Source: Carnobacterium pleistocenium FTR1 (GTDB lineage Bacteria; Bacillota; Bacilli; Lactobacillales; Carnobacteriaceae). Taken from it: a stretch of 64,000 nucleotides of DNA. Below, one piece after another: positions 17,348 through 26,873 of this stretch (its first letter is position 1; the number at the start of each line of letters is the position of its first letter). The position numbers and the translations under genes were made by a program. The notes beneath the pieces were generated by a model that searched no databases, had not been told where the DNA came from, and worked only from the letters and a program-made list of their open reading frames with translations. The stretch lies in NCBI RefSeq assembly GCF_000744285.1, contig NZ_JQLQ01000002.1, positions 496,001 through 560,000 of the forward strand, read 5' to 3'.

Positions 17348-19117
17348 TTGGAGAATAATTTAGAAGAAAAAGACACTACCAAGAGTAAATGGAATATTAA
17401 AAATTGGGATTTAACAAAGATAAAAGAAACATTAAATTTTAAAAGTTTAAGAACTAAAATCCTCTTAGCTTTTATGACCATTATTGTACTGGTAATCATA
17501 CTAGCGACCATAATGATTGTAACCATTTCACAAACAAATAATAGAACAGAACAAATGGTAGACGAGGAATTAGAATTACTGATAGCTAATGATCAATTAT
17601 CATTCAATCTGGTGCAAAGAATCGCAGCAGCAAGAGGATACATATTATTTGGAGATACTCTATACAAAAACTTGTTTGATCAATATACCGAAGAAAGTAA
17701 AGTAATTGAAAAACAAGTTTTAGCTCTAACAACTAAAAAAGAAGCCGAAGAAGCGATTGACAGAAGCGTAGAATGGGAAGAAATGGTAAGGACAGAGGTT
17801 TTCGAACAATACGACAGTGGAGATACCACTGGAGCATCTAGTAACTTACGATCTTCTGTAGAACCTTATTCAAATGATCTAATAAAAGAATTTGAAAAAC
17901 TATCAAGTGCACGAATTGAGTCTATTGATGTACAGGCTCAATCGGTTACCGATTTAGGAAAAAGGTCACTAACCTTAACATCTATTATCAGTTTGTTAGT
18001 CATTGTATTAGGGATCACGATTGCTTTAGTGACGTCTAATTTGATTATTAATCCCATCAATAAAGTTGTAGAACGAATGAAACTTATCGCTTATGGCGAT
18101 CTGACTTCTGAACCACTAGAAGTAACGTCTGAAGATGAAACAGGACAACTTTCTATCGCTATCAATCAGATGCAAGATATGGAAAAAGAAGTAATGCAAG
18201 GCATTAAAATGGCTTCAGAGAAATTGACAAGTAACAGTAATGAATTAAAACAGTCTGCAAATGAAGTGAAATCAGGTTCTGAACAAGTAGCGGTAACGAT
18301 GCAAGAACTGGCAACTGGATCAGAAACACAAGCAACAACGGCAAGTAATTTGTCCGTTGTGATGGGGAATTTTACTACAAAAGTTCAGAATACCAATAAA
18401 AGTGGCGAAAAAATCAAAGACTCTTCAATGGGTGTATTATCTATGACTACTCAAGGCAAGGAATACATGGAAGATTCAAGCCGTCAAATGGCCAAAATTG
18501 ATGAAATTGTTTTAGATGCCGTATTTAAAATGGCTACGCTAGATAACCAAACAAAAGAAATTACAAATTTAGTTATGATCATACAAAAAATTGCGGATCA
18601 AACGAACTTATTAGCTTTGAATGCGGCAATCGAAGCTGCACGGGCTGGGGAACATGGTAGAGGGTTTGCAGTAGTTGCAGATGAGGTCCGTAAGTTGGCT
18701 GAACAAGTCGTAGTATCTATTTCTGATATTACCGGATTTGTTGAGAAAATCCAGACTGAATCTAAACGAGTGAGCGATTCTTTACAAACCGGTTATACTG
18801 AAGTTCAAGAAGGAACTAATCAAATCAAAAAAACTGGAGATACCTTTAACAAAATTAATGCTTCCGTCACAACAATGGTACAAGGCATCAAAGGTATGTC
18901 TGATAACTTAGAAAGCATTCAAGTCAACAGTGAAATCATGAATAGTTCAATTGAAGAAATTGCTTCTGTATCAGAGGAATCTGCAGCTGGAGTTGAAGAA
19001 ACGTCAGCCGCTTCACAAGAAATCACGAGTTCGATGGAAGAAGTTGCTGGGAATTCTGAACAGCTTGCAGAATTAGCTAAAGATTTAGCTAAGCTGGTTG
19101 AAGAATTTAAAATCTGA
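17348..19117 (+). CDS. Methyl-accepting chemotaxis protein (first of tandem pair)
   Basis: A 589-residue transmembrane chemoreceptor. A first membrane helix (about 38-62) and second (about 207-231) frame an extracellular four-helix-bundle sensor. HAMP follows, then a long cytoplasmic coiled coil with the invariant hairpin tip [40 protein letters not shown]. It senses an unknown ligand and signals to CheA/CheW, which are not in the window. No CheR-tethering pentapeptide is seen at the C-terminus. The start is TTG 17348 with GAAAGGGTGA seven bases before. It has a sigma-28 promoter at 17240. Confidence 0.93.
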   Translation: MENNLEEKDTTKSKWNIKNWDLTKIKETLNFKSLRTKILLAFMTIIVLVIILATIMIVTISQTNNRTEQMVDEELELLIANDQLSFNLVQRIAAARGYILFGDTLYKNLFDQYTEESKVIEKQVLALTTKKEAEEAIDRSVEWEEMVRTEVFEQYDSGDTTGASSNLRSSVEPYSNDLIKEFEKLSSARIESIDVQAQSVTDLGKRSLTLTSIISLLVIVLGITIALVTSNLIINPINKVVERMKLIAYGDLTSEPLEVTSEDETGQLSIAINQMQDMEKEVMQGIKMASEKLTSNSNELKQSANEVKSGSEQVAVTMQELATGSETQATTASNLSVVMGNFTTKVQNTNKSGEKIKDSSMGVLSMTTQGKEYMEDSSRQMAKIDEIVLDAVFKMATLDNQTKEITNLVMIIQKIADQTNLLALNAAIEAARAGEHGRGFAVVADEVRKLAEQVVVSISDITGFVEKIQTESKRVSDSLQTGYTEVQEGTNQIKKTGDTFNKINASVTTMVQGIKGMSDNLESIQVNSEIMNSSIEEIASVSEESAAGVEETSAASQEITSSMEEVAGNSEQLAELAKDLAKLVEEFKI

Positions 19118-19158
19118 ATTTTGCAATGAAAATACCTAATCTGACTTTAAAACTACCC

Positions 19159-19194
19159 AATAGTGATACTGGAAAATTTTCCAGTATCACTATT
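19159..19194. terminator. Perfect 36-base palindrome between the two chemoreceptor genes
   Basis: Bases 19159-19176 are the exact reverse complement of 19177-19194 (18-base arms with no spacer). It forms a very stable hairpin just after the first chemoreceptor gene. A short AT-rich run follows. It most likely acts as a terminator or mRNA 3'-end, in either direction. Confidence 0.7.
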
Positions 19195-19221
19195 TAAATA
19201 AAAAGATACTAGTGAATAGGT

Positions 19222-19247
19222 CAAATAGTACGAACGTTTGCCTATAA
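19222..19247 (+). promoter_or_regulatory. Possible sigma-28 promoter of the second chemoreceptor gene
   Basis: CAAA at 19222-19225 and GCCTATAA at 19240-19247 are 14 bases apart. This is a degenerate match to TAAA-N14/15-GCCGATAA. It lies 80 bases before the ATG, the same distance as the first receptor's promoter. Confidence 0.45.
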
Positions 19248-19327
19248 AAAAATAAAAAGGAAGTTAAGAGTTTAAACTGTCTAATTGACTGTTCAAATCC
19301 GTTAACAGATATGAGGGAGTAAACAAA

Positions 19328-21022
19328 ATGAAAAAAAAGGTTCAGTTAAAAAGTATCCGTGCAAAAATAGTAGCAGGTTTTGCGGTTACTATCGGATTGA
19401 TGCTTATACTAAGTTTGTACACATTTAATTCAATAAATAAAACAAATGATTCAGTAAAGGAATTAATGGAAAAAGAGATGGCACTTCTAATCGTTGACGA
19501 AAAACTTGTAGCAGATATAAACAGGCGGACTAGTCTGATAAGAGGATTCATGTTGTACGAAGATGACTCTTATAGACAGGAATTTGACGATGAATTAGCT
19601 GAAACCATTGCGTTAGAAAATCAAGCTGTAGAAATAAGCAATTCAGAAGAAGTGAATGATTTGATTAGTAAAAAATTTGAATGGGGCACTTTAACAGATG
19701 AAGCTTTAGTGGCATATGATGAAGGCGATACGGAAAGAGCCAATGAAATCATGATAGAACAAGCACAACCTATTGAAAGAGAATTAGTCACAGGATTTAC
19801 CGATTTAGCTGATAAACGTGAAGCAGCCATTACCACTATTGGTCAGCAAGTTATTGAAAATGGCGAACAAGTTAGTATTATTAGTTTAGTCATCATGGTT
19901 CTTGTAGCACTATTATCTATTCTGGTAGCTTATTTAACAGCTAATAATATTACAAGACCACTTAAAGTAGTAATGGAACGGATGCAAAGTATTTCTGAGG
20001 GCGACCTTAGTTTGGAACCATTAGAAATAACAGAAAAAGATGAGACTGGGAAACTAAGTATTGCTATGAATAAAATGCAAGAAACGGTTAATCTCGTCAT
20101 GAAAAGTATCTCACATGCATCTGAAGAATTGAGCAGTCACAGTGAAGAGCTGAATCAAGCTGCAAATGAAGTGAAATCAGGTTCTGAACAAGTAGCGATA
20201 ACGATGCAAGAATTGGCAACAGGCTCAGAAACACAAGCAACAACGGCAAGTAATCTAGCAGTGGTTATGGAAAATTTCACTAAAAAAGTTCAAAATACGA
20301 ATAAGAACGGTGAAGAAATCAGAGACTCTTCAATTGGCGTGTTATCTATGGCCAATGAAGGCAAGCAATACATGGAAGACACAAGTCAACAAATGTCAAA
20401 AATAGATGGAATTGTGCAAGATGCTGTTAAAAAAATGGCTACTTTAGACCATCAAACAAAAGAAATCAATAATTTAGTTGTGATCATTCAAAAAATTGCT
20501 GACCAAACCAACTTGTTGGCTTTGAATGCAGCAATTGAAGCAGCGCGTGCGGGCGAACATGGCCGAGGGTTTGCTGTGGTAGCCGATGAGGTTCGTAAAT
20601 TAGCTGAACAAGTGGCCGTTTCTATTGCAGATATTACCGGATTTGTTGAAAAAATCCAGGTTGAATCGAAGAGAGTAAGCGATTCACTGCAGTTGGGTTA
20701 CGCTGAAGTAGAAGAAGGTACGAATCAAATTGCTAAGACGGGTCAGACGTTTAACAAAATCAACGTTTCTGTTACCACAATGGCAGAAGGTATCAAAGGG
20801 ATTTCTGAGAACTTGGAAAGCATCAAATTCAATAGCGAGATCATGAACAGTTCAATTGAAGAAATTGCATCTGTTTCAGAGGAATCAGCAGCTGGGGTTG
20901 AACAAACTTCTGCAGCTTCACAACAAATTACTAGCTCAATGGAGGAAGTTGCTGGGAATTCTGAACAACTTTCAAGTTTAGCTGAAAATCTAGCTGAAAT
21001 GGTTAGTCGTTTTAAACTGTAA
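19328..21022 (+). CDS. Methyl-accepting chemotaxis protein (second of tandem pair)
   Basis: A 564-residue chemoreceptor with membrane helices at about 14-33 and 183-205, a divergent extracellular four-helix-bundle sensor, HAMP, and a cytoplasmic domain almost identical to the preceding receptor ([22 protein letters not shown], then the [27 protein letters not shown] tip). The pair is a clear tandem duplication in which the sensing half has diverged. The ATG at 19328 follows GAGGGAG. A strong terminator follows at 21085. Confidence 0.94.
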   Translation: MKKKVQLKSIRAKIVAGFAVTIGLMLILSLYTFNSINKTNDSVKELMEKEMALLIVDEKLVADINRRTSLIRGFMLYEDDSYRQEFDDELAETIALENQAVEISNSEEVNDLISKKFEWGTLTDEALVAYDEGDTERANEIMIEQAQPIERELVTGFTDLADKREAAITTIGQQVIENGEQVSIISLVIMVLVALLSILVAYLTANNITRPLKVVMERMQSISEGDLSLEPLEITEKDETGKLSIAMNKMQETVNLVMKSISHASEELSSHSEELNQAANEVKSGSEQVAITMQELATGSETQATTASNLAVVMENFTKKVQNTNKNGEEIRDSSIGVLSMANEGKQYMEDTSQQMSKIDGIVQDAVKKMATLDHQTKEINNLVVIIQKIADQTNLLALNAAIEAARAGEHGRGFAVVADEVRKLAEQVAVSIADITGFVEKIQVESKRVSDSLQLGYAEVEEGTNQIAKTGQTFNKINVSVTTMAEGIKGISENLESIKFNSEIMNSSIEEIASVSEESAAGVEQTSAASQQITSSMEEVAGNSEQLSSLAENLAEMVSRFKL

Positions 21023-21084
21023 GCAGAAATGAATTAAAAGCTAGTTTCATACAATGAGGTTGAGATATAACCAGCTGAAATAAT

Positions 21085-21128
21085 AAATAGGGTCTGCTTA
21101 TCAGGAAACTGATGAGCAGACCCTATTT
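21085..21128 (+). terminator. Terminator after the second chemoreceptor gene
   Basis: A 20-bp stem (21085-21104 with 21109-21128, one G-U pair) closed by a GAAA tetraloop and followed by an ATTTATTT tract. Very stable; it ends the motility region. Confidence 0.85.
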
Positions 21129-21147
21129 ATTTACAGCAAAATCAAAG

Positions 21148-21601
21148 AAAAGCCTGAAGCCTAAAAAGAAGTCTTCAGGCTTTCAAGCCTCAAATAAAAC
21201 TTAAGCTATAAAGCATTAATGCATTATAATGCGCATTGAATTCAATACAATGGCTACAAGCAAATCCTATTCCGCCAAAAATTTTAAGTGAGTGATCAAA
21301 TTAATCTATTAAAGCAAGCTTAATACTGGCTTTTCCTTATTCTCTATCGATTAAGACTATCTTTAGTAACATTAATTGGATAGGCAAAGCGTTTTGGTCT
21401 TATGTGTACCAGTATTTTGGGTCTACTTATACGTACAAACATCTTTGACGTATAAGTGACAACTTTTTTAATGTCACTCTCGCGTGAAGCGCCAATCTAT
21501 AGAAAAGTAGCGACGATTTTAGGCATCACTCTTTCGTCAAAAGTCTTTTCACGAAAGAGTGGACTCTCTTGATCTCTGGGCAATCAGAGAGAATAAAAAA
21601 A
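21148..21601 (+). repeat. Noncoding hairpin-rich block with a dispersed-repeat copy
   Basis: No gene is visible here. Bases 21180-21300 are a copy of the dispersed repeat also seen at 30296-30410 and, inverted, at 44104-44200 (shared core: TCAAATAAA, then CATTGAAT, then ATGGCTACAAGCA). Around it is a series of hairpins: AAGCCTGAAG/CTTCAGGCTT just upstream, ACTTATACGT (21425-21434) with 21448-21457, GTGACA/TGTCAC (21456-21477), CACTCTTTCGT (21527-21537) with 21551-21561, and CTCTCT/AGAGAG near 21563-21593. The 16-mer at 21526-21541 recurs at 48496-48511. Confidence 0.65.
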
Positions 21602-21611
21602 TAACCAATTC

Positions 21612-21666
21612 AAAAACCCCATCCCAATTTCTGAATAGATAAAACTATCAAAAATGGAAATGGGGC
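21612..21666 (-). terminator. Terminator of the YqxD gene (minus strand)
   Basis: On the minus strand CCCCAT pairs with ATGGGG across an AT-rich loop that itself contains GATA/TATC, followed by five T (complement of 21612-21616). It lies 34 bases beyond the stop of the 21700-22158 gene. Confidence 0.6.
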
Positions 21667-21699
21667 TTTGAGATAATCGTTTGATTTGGTCTATCTTGT

Positions 21700-22158
21700 T
21701 TAATAAAGGCAATCTTGAACCTGTGTAAGAATTTCTTTAAAGCGTTGTCTGAATTCTTTACGGTTTTCATCTGTAAAAGGCTTAGGGCCTTTTGTTCGTT
21801 TGCCGCTTTTTCGAATCATGGCGCTTAAATACCGTGATTGCAACAATTGATCGATGTTTTCAGCGGTATACCTGTATCCTGTATGGTGAAGAACGATACA
21901 ACCTTTACCTAAGCCTAAAGAAGCTAATCCATAGTCTTGTGTAATGAGGATGTCTCCCTTTTTGATGAGTTTGATGATACGGTAATCTGCTGCTTCTGCT
22001 CCTGTATCGACATAGACAGTCTCTACTCCAACAGGTTGTTCTTTGGTTGAAAAATGTGAAATACTAGTTACAAGAGTGACCGGTATGTTTTCTGCTAAGG
22101 CCTCTTCAATTATAATACTTTTTACTGGGCAGGCATCTGCATCAATATAAATTTGCAA
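21700..22158 (-). CDS. YaiI/YqxD family protein (UPF0178, DUF188)
   Basis: A 152-residue protein beginning [13 protein letters not shown], with [16 protein letters not shown] and the C-terminal [21 protein letters not shown], both diagnostic of the UPF0178 family. The conserved Asp residues suggest a PIN-like nuclease fold, but no function is established. It is a single gene, divergent from yjbQ across 119 bases, with a terminator on its own strand. Confidence 0.88.
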   Translation of the reverse strand: MQIYIDADACPVKSIIIEEALAENIPVTLVTSISHFSTKEQPVGVETVYVDTGAEAADYRIIKLIKKGDILITQDYGLASLGLGKGCIVLHHTGYRYTAENIDQLLQSRYLSAMIRKSGKRTKGPKPFTDENRKEFRQRFKEILTQVQDCLY

Positions 22159-22277
22159 GATTTCACCGACTTTCTAATCATTTTTGTAGTCTTAGTATAC
22201 CAGTTGCTAGCTTATATGTTTAGGAATACTTTGAAATACTGTATGATGAAGGCAAAGAGTAAAAGGAGCTGAATAAG

Positions 22278-22685
22278 ATGACCAATAACCTTTATTCATT
22301 TGATATTTCAACTGAAGAGAAGCAAACTTTTATAACAATCGATGATCATCTGCAGCAAGCTTTATCAAAAAGCGGTGTCAAAAATGGAATCATGGTAGTA
22401 TTTTGTCCGCATACAACAGCGGGAATTACGATTAATGAAAATGGCGATTCAGATGTAAAGAAAGATTTAATTCTAGGGTTGAATCAAACGTTTCCTAATA
22501 AAGCTGAGTACAGGCATATGGAGGGGAACTCAGATGCACATATAAAATCATCAGTTGTAGGAGCTAGTGAGACACTGATTATTTTGAAAGGACGCCTTAT
22601 TTTGGGAACTTGGCAGAGTCTTTATTTTTGTGAGTTCGATGGTCCAAGGAATCGAAATTTTTTTGTAAAAATTATCGAAGGTTAG
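22278..22685 (+). CDS. YjbQ family protein (UPF0047)
   Basis: A 135-residue protein with the YjbQ motifs FCPHTTAGITINENGD, then HMEGNSDAHIKSSVVGASETL and LGTWQSLYFCEFDGPR. E. coli YjbQ has weak thiamine-phosphate synthase activity in vitro, but the physiological role is unsettled. The start is ATG 22278 with AAAGGAGC upstream. It lies just before the ohrR-ohr operon but has its own promoter region and is separated by the ohrR promoter. Confidence 0.87.
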   Translation: MTNNLYSFDISTEEKQTFITIDDHLQQALSKSGVKNGIMVVFCPHTTAGITINENGDSDVKKDLILGLNQTFPNKAEYRHMEGNSDAHIKSSVVGASETLIILKGRLILGTWQSLYFCEFDGPRNRNFFVKIIEG

Positions 22686-22692
22686 AAAATGA

Positions 22693-22736
22693 TTGTATTT
22701 CAAAAAAGAATAGTGTACAATTTAGTTGTGCACAAC
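22693..22736 (+). promoter_or_regulatory. ohrR promoter and OhrR operator
   Basis: TTGTAT (22693-22698) and TACAAT (22716-22721) form a promoter with a 17-base spacer. The inverted repeat TACAA-N5-TTGTG over the -10 region resembles the Bacillus OhrR operator (TACAATT-AATTGTA). It overlaps a second, perfect 12-base palindrome GTTGTGCACAAC at 22725-22736. Repression by OhrR binding over the -10 is expected. Confidence 0.65.
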
Positions 22737-22755
22737 CTATTTAGGAGGAACAAGA

Positions 22756-23199
22756 ATGGAAGGAAACAACTTTTTATTAGAAGAACAGCTTTGTTTTTCG
22801 ACTTATACTTTATCTAAACAGTTTACAAAACTTTATCGTCCAGTGTTAGAACCATATGCTCTTACGTATACTCAATATGTCGCTTTACTTGTATTGTGGG
22901 AGAAATCTGATTTGAGTGTTCAATCATTAGGAACAGAACTCGGATTGGATAGTGGCACACTAACACCGATGCTGAAGCGAATGGAGTCAAATGGATTCAT
23001 TACTCGAAAGCGTCTTCCGGAAGATGAAAGAAGAGTCATCATTGCAACTACTCCAAAAGCTGATAATTTAAAGGATGAGATACTTAAAAAGGTCTCTGCC
23101 TGTTTAGCCCTGTTAAATTTGAATGAAAAAGATTATTTTGACTTATTGAAAAAGATAAATCAATTAACAAAAACTTTAGGAGGAATTAATAATGGCTGA
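22756..23199 (+). CDS. ohrR: Organic-hydroperoxide-sensing MarR repressor OhrR
   Basis: A 147-residue MarR-family repressor. The redox-sensing cysteine of OhrR is present (EEQLCFSTYTLS, C13), followed by the tyrosines of the sensing pocket (YALTYTQY) and the winged helix (LGTELGLDSGTLTPMLKRMESNGFITRKRLPEDERR). Oxidation of the cysteine by organic peroxides should release DNA and derepress ohr. ATG 22756 follows AGGAGG. A GTG/ATG-like start further upstream would overlap the operator. Its stop overlaps the ohr ATG by eight bases. Confidence 0.92.
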   Translation: MEGNNFLLEEQLCFSTYTLSKQFTKLYRPVLEPYALTYTQYVALLVLWEKSDLSVQSLGTELGLDSGTLTPMLKRMESNGFITRKRLPEDERRVIIATTPKADNLKDEILKKVSACLALLNLNEKDYFDLLKKINQLTKTLGGINNG

Positions 23200-23623
23200 A
23201 TCAAAAGTATTGTACCAAACAACAGCAATCAACACAGGTGGACGTAACGGAGAAAGTCACTTACCAGATGGCTCTTTTTCGGTAAAAGTATCGACTCCAA
23301 AACAAATGGGCGGTCCTGGACAAGGCAGCAACCCAGAACAATTATTCGCTTTAGGTTATAGTGCTTGTTTCAACTCAGCACTAGAAATTATGATCAAGCA
23401 AGCTAAAATTGAAGCTGCATCAGAAGTTACAGCTGAAGTTTCTTTAAATTCAGATCCAACTGATAGTGGGGTTAAGCTTTCTGTAGTACTTATTGTCGCA
23501 ATCGAAGGACAAAGTCTTGAAACTACAAAAGAATTAGCAGAAAAGGCTCATGCATTCTGCCCTTACTCTAAAGCTGTTCAAAACAATATCACTGTTGAAA
23601 TAAAAGTAGTAGAATACAAATAA
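23192..23623 (+). CDS. ohr: Organic hydroperoxide resistance peroxidase Ohr
   Basis: A 143-residue OsmC/Ohr family peroxidase that reduces organic hydroperoxides using a pair of cysteines: C59 in GYSACFNSAL and C123 in HAFCPYSKA. Ohr-type features include the N-terminal LYQTTAINTGGRNG with its active-site arginine. It overlaps ohrR by eight bases and shares its promoter, giving a self-regulated two-gene operon. A terminator follows at 23639. Confidence 0.95.
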   Translation: MAESKVLYQTTAINTGGRNGESHLPDGSFSVKVSTPKQMGGPGQGSNPEQLFALGYSACFNSALEIMIKQAKIEAASEVTAEVSLNSDPTDSGVKLSVVLIVAIEGQSLETTKELAEKAHAFCPYSKAVQNNITVEIKVVEYK

Positions 23624-23638
23624 AAATAGACCAAATGA

Positions 23639-23697
23639 AAAACTAACCTGAACAAAATCGATATAAAAACCGATTTTTTTCTAGGTTAGTTTTTTTG
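23639..23697 (+). terminator. Terminator between ohr and the convergent arginine regulator
   Basis: AAACTAACCT pairs with AGGTTAGTTT around a loop containing a second small stem (ATCG/CGAT), then a seven-T run. On the minus strand an A-rich side allows it to end the argR-type gene too. Confidence 0.75.
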
Positions 23698-23711
23698 TCT
23701 TTTTACATAAA

Positions 23712-24221
23712 TTACTTTTGCAACAAAGGAGACATCATTTTTTCAAGGTCAGTAATGGACTGACCGCGAATGACTTTAGAAAAAATAGCGTTTAATAAAT
23801 GTGCATCTGCTTCTGTATTTAAAATGATCAGACAAGTATCAAAACTAGCAATCGTACCGGCAATTGTTGGTAGGTTTAATTCATCGATCAAAGAAGCAAT
23901 CACATTTGGATAAGTGGGTGTAACCAGCAAACAAACTAAGAAATGGACAGTGGTAACACTTTGTGCGTAATTATGTAGCGCTTTTTCTAGTCTGAAATAA
24001 AGACTTTTTTCGCGGTAAACATCATGATAGAATGCGTATTTTGATGACTTCCCCAATTGAGTTAATTTTATTAAATGCAACTCTTTTATGTCTCTGGAAA
24101 GCGTTGCTTGAGTGGTTTGAAAACCATCTTTTTCCAGGTAATCCATTAATTCCTGTTGTGTCGCAATATCGTGCCTAAGAATAAGATTTTTTATCGTAAA
24201 TAATCGGTCAGTTCGATTCAT
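23712..24221 (-). CDS. ArgR/AhrC family arginine regulator
   Basis: A 169-residue arginine repressor-type protein. The N-terminal winged helix (TIKNLILRHDIATQQELMDYL, then TTQATLSRDIKELHLIKL) carries the ArgR recognition SR. The C-terminal oligomerisation and arginine-binding domain includes LPTIAGTIASFDTCLIIL. It is divergent from arcA, so it probably controls the arginine deiminase operon. Lactic acid bacteria often have several ArgR paralogues, some called ArcR or ArgR2. About 15-20 residues longer than most ArgR proteins. Confidence 0.88.
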   Translation of the reverse strand: MNRTDRLFTIKNLILRHDIATQQELMDYLEKDGFQTTQATLSRDIKELHLIKLTQLGKSSKYAFYHDVYREKSLYFRLEKALHNYAQSVTTVHFLVCLLVTPTYPNVIASLIDELNLPTIAGTIASFDTCLIILNTEADAHLLNAIFSKVIRGQSITDLEKMMSPLLQK

Positions 24222-24300
24222 AATCAGCCTCTTTTCTAAAAAATGTCAATTTATAAAAAATGTATAAAAGTGATTCATATACAGTATAAAGATTTATTAT

Positions 24301-24414
24301 AGAGTGAATATTCTATAAAGAGAATATATATGAAAAGCAAAGAAACTAATGTGATGAAATCGACATTTTCAGTGAGTGCTTTAAACTTTCAAATAAAATG
24401 GGTAAGCGTTATTA
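24301..24414 (+). promoter_or_regulatory. arcA control region: ArgR-like, Crp-like and cre-like sites
   Basis: In the 240-base gap between the divergent regulator and arcA, ATATTCT (24308-24314) and AGAATAT (24321-24327) form an inverted repeat resembling an ARG box. TGTGAtgaaatCGACA near 24350 is a weak Crp/Fnr-like half match. GGTAAGCGTTATTA (24401-24414) matches the cre consensus with two mismatches and overlaps a possible -10 TATTAT at 24410. These fit arginine induction, Crp/Fnr activation and catabolite repression, but each is a motif match only. Confidence 0.45.
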
Positions 24415-24461
24415 TATAGATGTAATCAATAATAAGCAGTAAGAAGGGAAGGTTAATAGCA

Positions 24462-25703
24462 ATGAAAACACCCATTCATGTAATGTCAGAGATTGGAAAA
24501 TTGAAGACAGTGTTATTGAAAAGACCAGGAAAAGAAGTTGAAAATTTAACTCCTGAAATTATGGAGCGTTTGTTATTTGACGATATTCCTCATTTGGCAG
24601 TCATCCAAAAAGAACACGATGCATTTGCTCAAGCTTTAATAGATCGTGGAATAGAAGTCGTTTATTTGGAAAAATTAGCTGCAGAAGCAATTGATGCTGG
24701 CAACTATAAGGAAAAATTTGTTGACCGTATTCTAGATGAATCAAATCTAGAAACACTACCGGTTAAAGAAGGACTGAAAAAATACTTGTTGGGTTTTGAC
24801 ACACTGGAAATGGTAGATGTCATTATGGCTGGCGTCCGTAAAAAAGATGTGTCTATCGAAAGCCATCATTTAGCAGATATTTCAGAAGATAATGTCTATC
24901 CATTTTTTATGGATCCTATGCCAAATCTTTACTTTACACGAGATCCGGCTGCATCTATTGGAAATGGACTAACAATCAACCGTATGACTTTTGAAGCTCG
25001 TAACAGAGAATCGTTATTTATGGAAGTGATTATGGAATACCATCCAAGATTTGCTAGTCAAGGTGTAAGTGTATGGCGTAATCGTAATCATCTTTCTCGG
25101 ATCGAAGGTGGAGATGAATTAGTTTTAAGTGATAAGGTGCTGGCTATTGGGATTTCACAACGGACTTCAGCTAAAGCTATCGAAGAGTTAGCTATTGAAT
25201 TGTTTGATAACAACTCAAGTTTTGAAAAAGTGCTAGCGATAAAAATACCTAATGTCCGTGCTATGATGCATTTGGATACCGTATTTACAATGGTTGATTA
25301 CGATAAATTCACGATTCATCCAGGAATACAAAAAAATAATGGCGAAGTAGATACGTATATTTTAGAAAAGGGCGAAAAATCTGGAGTAGTTAAGATATCT
25401 CATCGTTCCGATTTACAAGAAATTTTACGTGAAGCATTGAATGTACCTAAGCTGACCTTGATTCCTTGTGGTGGTGGAGATCCAATCATTTCAGCTCGTG
25501 AACAATGGAATGATGGTTCGAATACATTGGCAATTGCACCAGGAGTGGTTGTCACGTATGACCGCAATTACGTTTCCAACGCGTTATTAAGAAGCCATGG
25601 AATTGAAGTCATTGAAATTGCTTCAAGTGAGTTATCTAGAGGTCGTGGTGGTCCACGTTGTATGAGTATGCCTTTAATTCGTGAAGATCTTCCAGCAAGA
25701 TAA
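24462..25703 (+). CDS. arcA: Arginine deiminase
   Basis: ArcA hydrolyses arginine to citrulline and ammonia, the first step of the ADI pathway that yields ATP and raises pH. The 413-residue protein has all family signatures: [32 protein letters not shown], and the catalytic cysteine in [14 protein letters not shown] (C400). A ribosome binding site GAAGGGAAGG precedes the ATG. It heads the arcA-arcB-arcD-arcC operon, with the transport gene between arcB and arcC. Confidence 0.98.
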   Translation: MKTPIHVMSEIGKLKTVLLKRPGKEVENLTPEIMERLLFDDIPHLAVIQKEHDAFAQALIDRGIEVVYLEKLAAEAIDAGNYKEKFVDRILDESNLETLPVKEGLKKYLLGFDTLEMVDVIMAGVRKKDVSIESHHLADISEDNVYPFFMDPMPNLYFTRDPAASIGNGLTINRMTFEARNRESLFMEVIMEYHPRFASQGVSVWRNRNHLSRIEGGDELVLSDKVLAIGISQRTSAKAIEELAIELFDNNSSFEKVLAIKIPNVRAMMHLDTVFTMVDYDKFTIHPGIQKNNGEVDTYILEKGEKSGVVKISHRSDLQEILREALNVPKLTLIPCGGGDPIISAREQWNDGSNTLAIAPGVVVTYDRNYVSNALLRSHGIEVIEIASSELSRGRGGPRCMSMPLIREDLPAR

Positions 25704-25746
25704 AACAAATGCTACCAACAACTAAAAGTATATGGAGGAATAAATA

Positions 25747-26763
25747 ATGACAAAGCAAGTATTTCAAGGACGTAGTTTAGTAGCCGAAAAGGATTTCACA
25801 AAAGATGAACTGATGTATTTGATCGATTTGTCTGCACATTTAAAAGATTTGAAAAAAAGAGGGATTCCACATCATTACCTGGAAGGAAAAAATATTGCCT
25901 TATTGTTTGAGAAATCCTCAACGCGTACTCGGGCAGCTTTTACTACAGCAGCGATCGATTTAGGAGCACATCCTGAGTACCTTGGAAAAAATGATATCCA
26001 ATTGGGCAAAAAAGAATCCGTTGAAGATACAGCGCGGGTATTGGGTAGTATGTTCGATGGCATTGAGTTTCGTGGGTTCAAACAAAGTACAGTAGAACAA
26101 TTAGCCGAATTTTCAGGTGTTCCTGTATGGAATGGATTGACTGATGAATGGCACCCAACACAAATGATCGCTGACTTTTTAACGGTTAAAGAAAACTTTG
26201 GACACCTTGAAGGCGTTACGTTAGCTTATGTTGGAGATGGTCGCAATAATATGGCAAACAGCTTGTTAGTTACTGGTGCGCTTTTAGGTGTGAACGTTCG
26301 AATCGTCTCTCCTCAATCATTATTCCCTACAAAAGAAACCATCGATATGGCTCAAGGTTTTGCCGAAAAATCGGGTAGTAAACTAATGATCACAAAAGAC
26401 GTTGCAGAAGGCGTTAAAGATGCGGATGTTTTATATACTGATGTCTGGGTATCAATGGGAGAAGAAGATAAGTTTGCAGAACGAATCGCATTGTTAACTC
26501 CTTACCAATTAAACATGGATATGGTTCGTGCAACGGGCAAAGAAGATACGATTATTTTGCATTGTCTGCCAGCTTTTCATGATGCAACGACAGATTACGG
26601 TCGAGACGTAAAAGAAAAACACCACATTGAAGAAATGGAAATTACAGATGAAGCCTTTAGAAGTAAACATGCGCGTCAATTTGGTCAAGCTGAAAACCGG
26701 ATGCACTCAATCAAAGCAATTATGGCTGCAACGTTAGGCAACTTATTTATTCCCAAAGTTTAA
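25747..26763 (+). CDS. arcB: Ornithine carbamoyltransferase, catabolic
   Basis: ArcB splits citrulline with phosphate into ornithine and carbamoyl phosphate. The 338-residue protein has the carbamoyl-phosphate motif SSTRTRAAF, the HPTQ motif and the ornithine site HCLPAFHD. The location between arcA and arcD marks it as catabolic rather than biosynthetic. ATG 25747 follows TGGAGGAA. The gap to arcD (about 110 bases) holds a modest hairpin (AAGTATGAGAAC / GTTTCTTATACTT) that could attenuate or process the transcript. Confidence 0.97.
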   Translation: MTKQVFQGRSLVAEKDFTKDELMYLIDLSAHLKDLKKRGIPHHYLEGKNIALLFEKSSTRTRAAFTTAAIDLGAHPEYLGKNDIQLGKKESVEDTARVLGSMFDGIEFRGFKQSTVEQLAEFSGVPVWNGLTDEWHPTQMIADFLTVKENFGHLEGVTLAYVGDGRNNMANSLLVTGALLGVNVRIVSPQSLFPTKETIDMAQGFAEKSGSKLMITKDVAEGVKDADVLYTDVWVSMGEEDKFAERIALLTPYQLNMDMVRATGKEDTIILHCLPAFHDATTDYGRDVKEKHHIEEMEITDEAFRSKHARQFGQAENRMHSIKAIMAATLGNLFIPKV

Positions 26764-26873
26764 TAAAAAAGTTTGTATAAATAAAAAAGTATGAGAACGA
26801 CAGTTTCTTATACTTTTGTTTATACGAACAAATTGTCTGGACAGTCAATTTGAAAAATGGAGGAGGAGAAATA

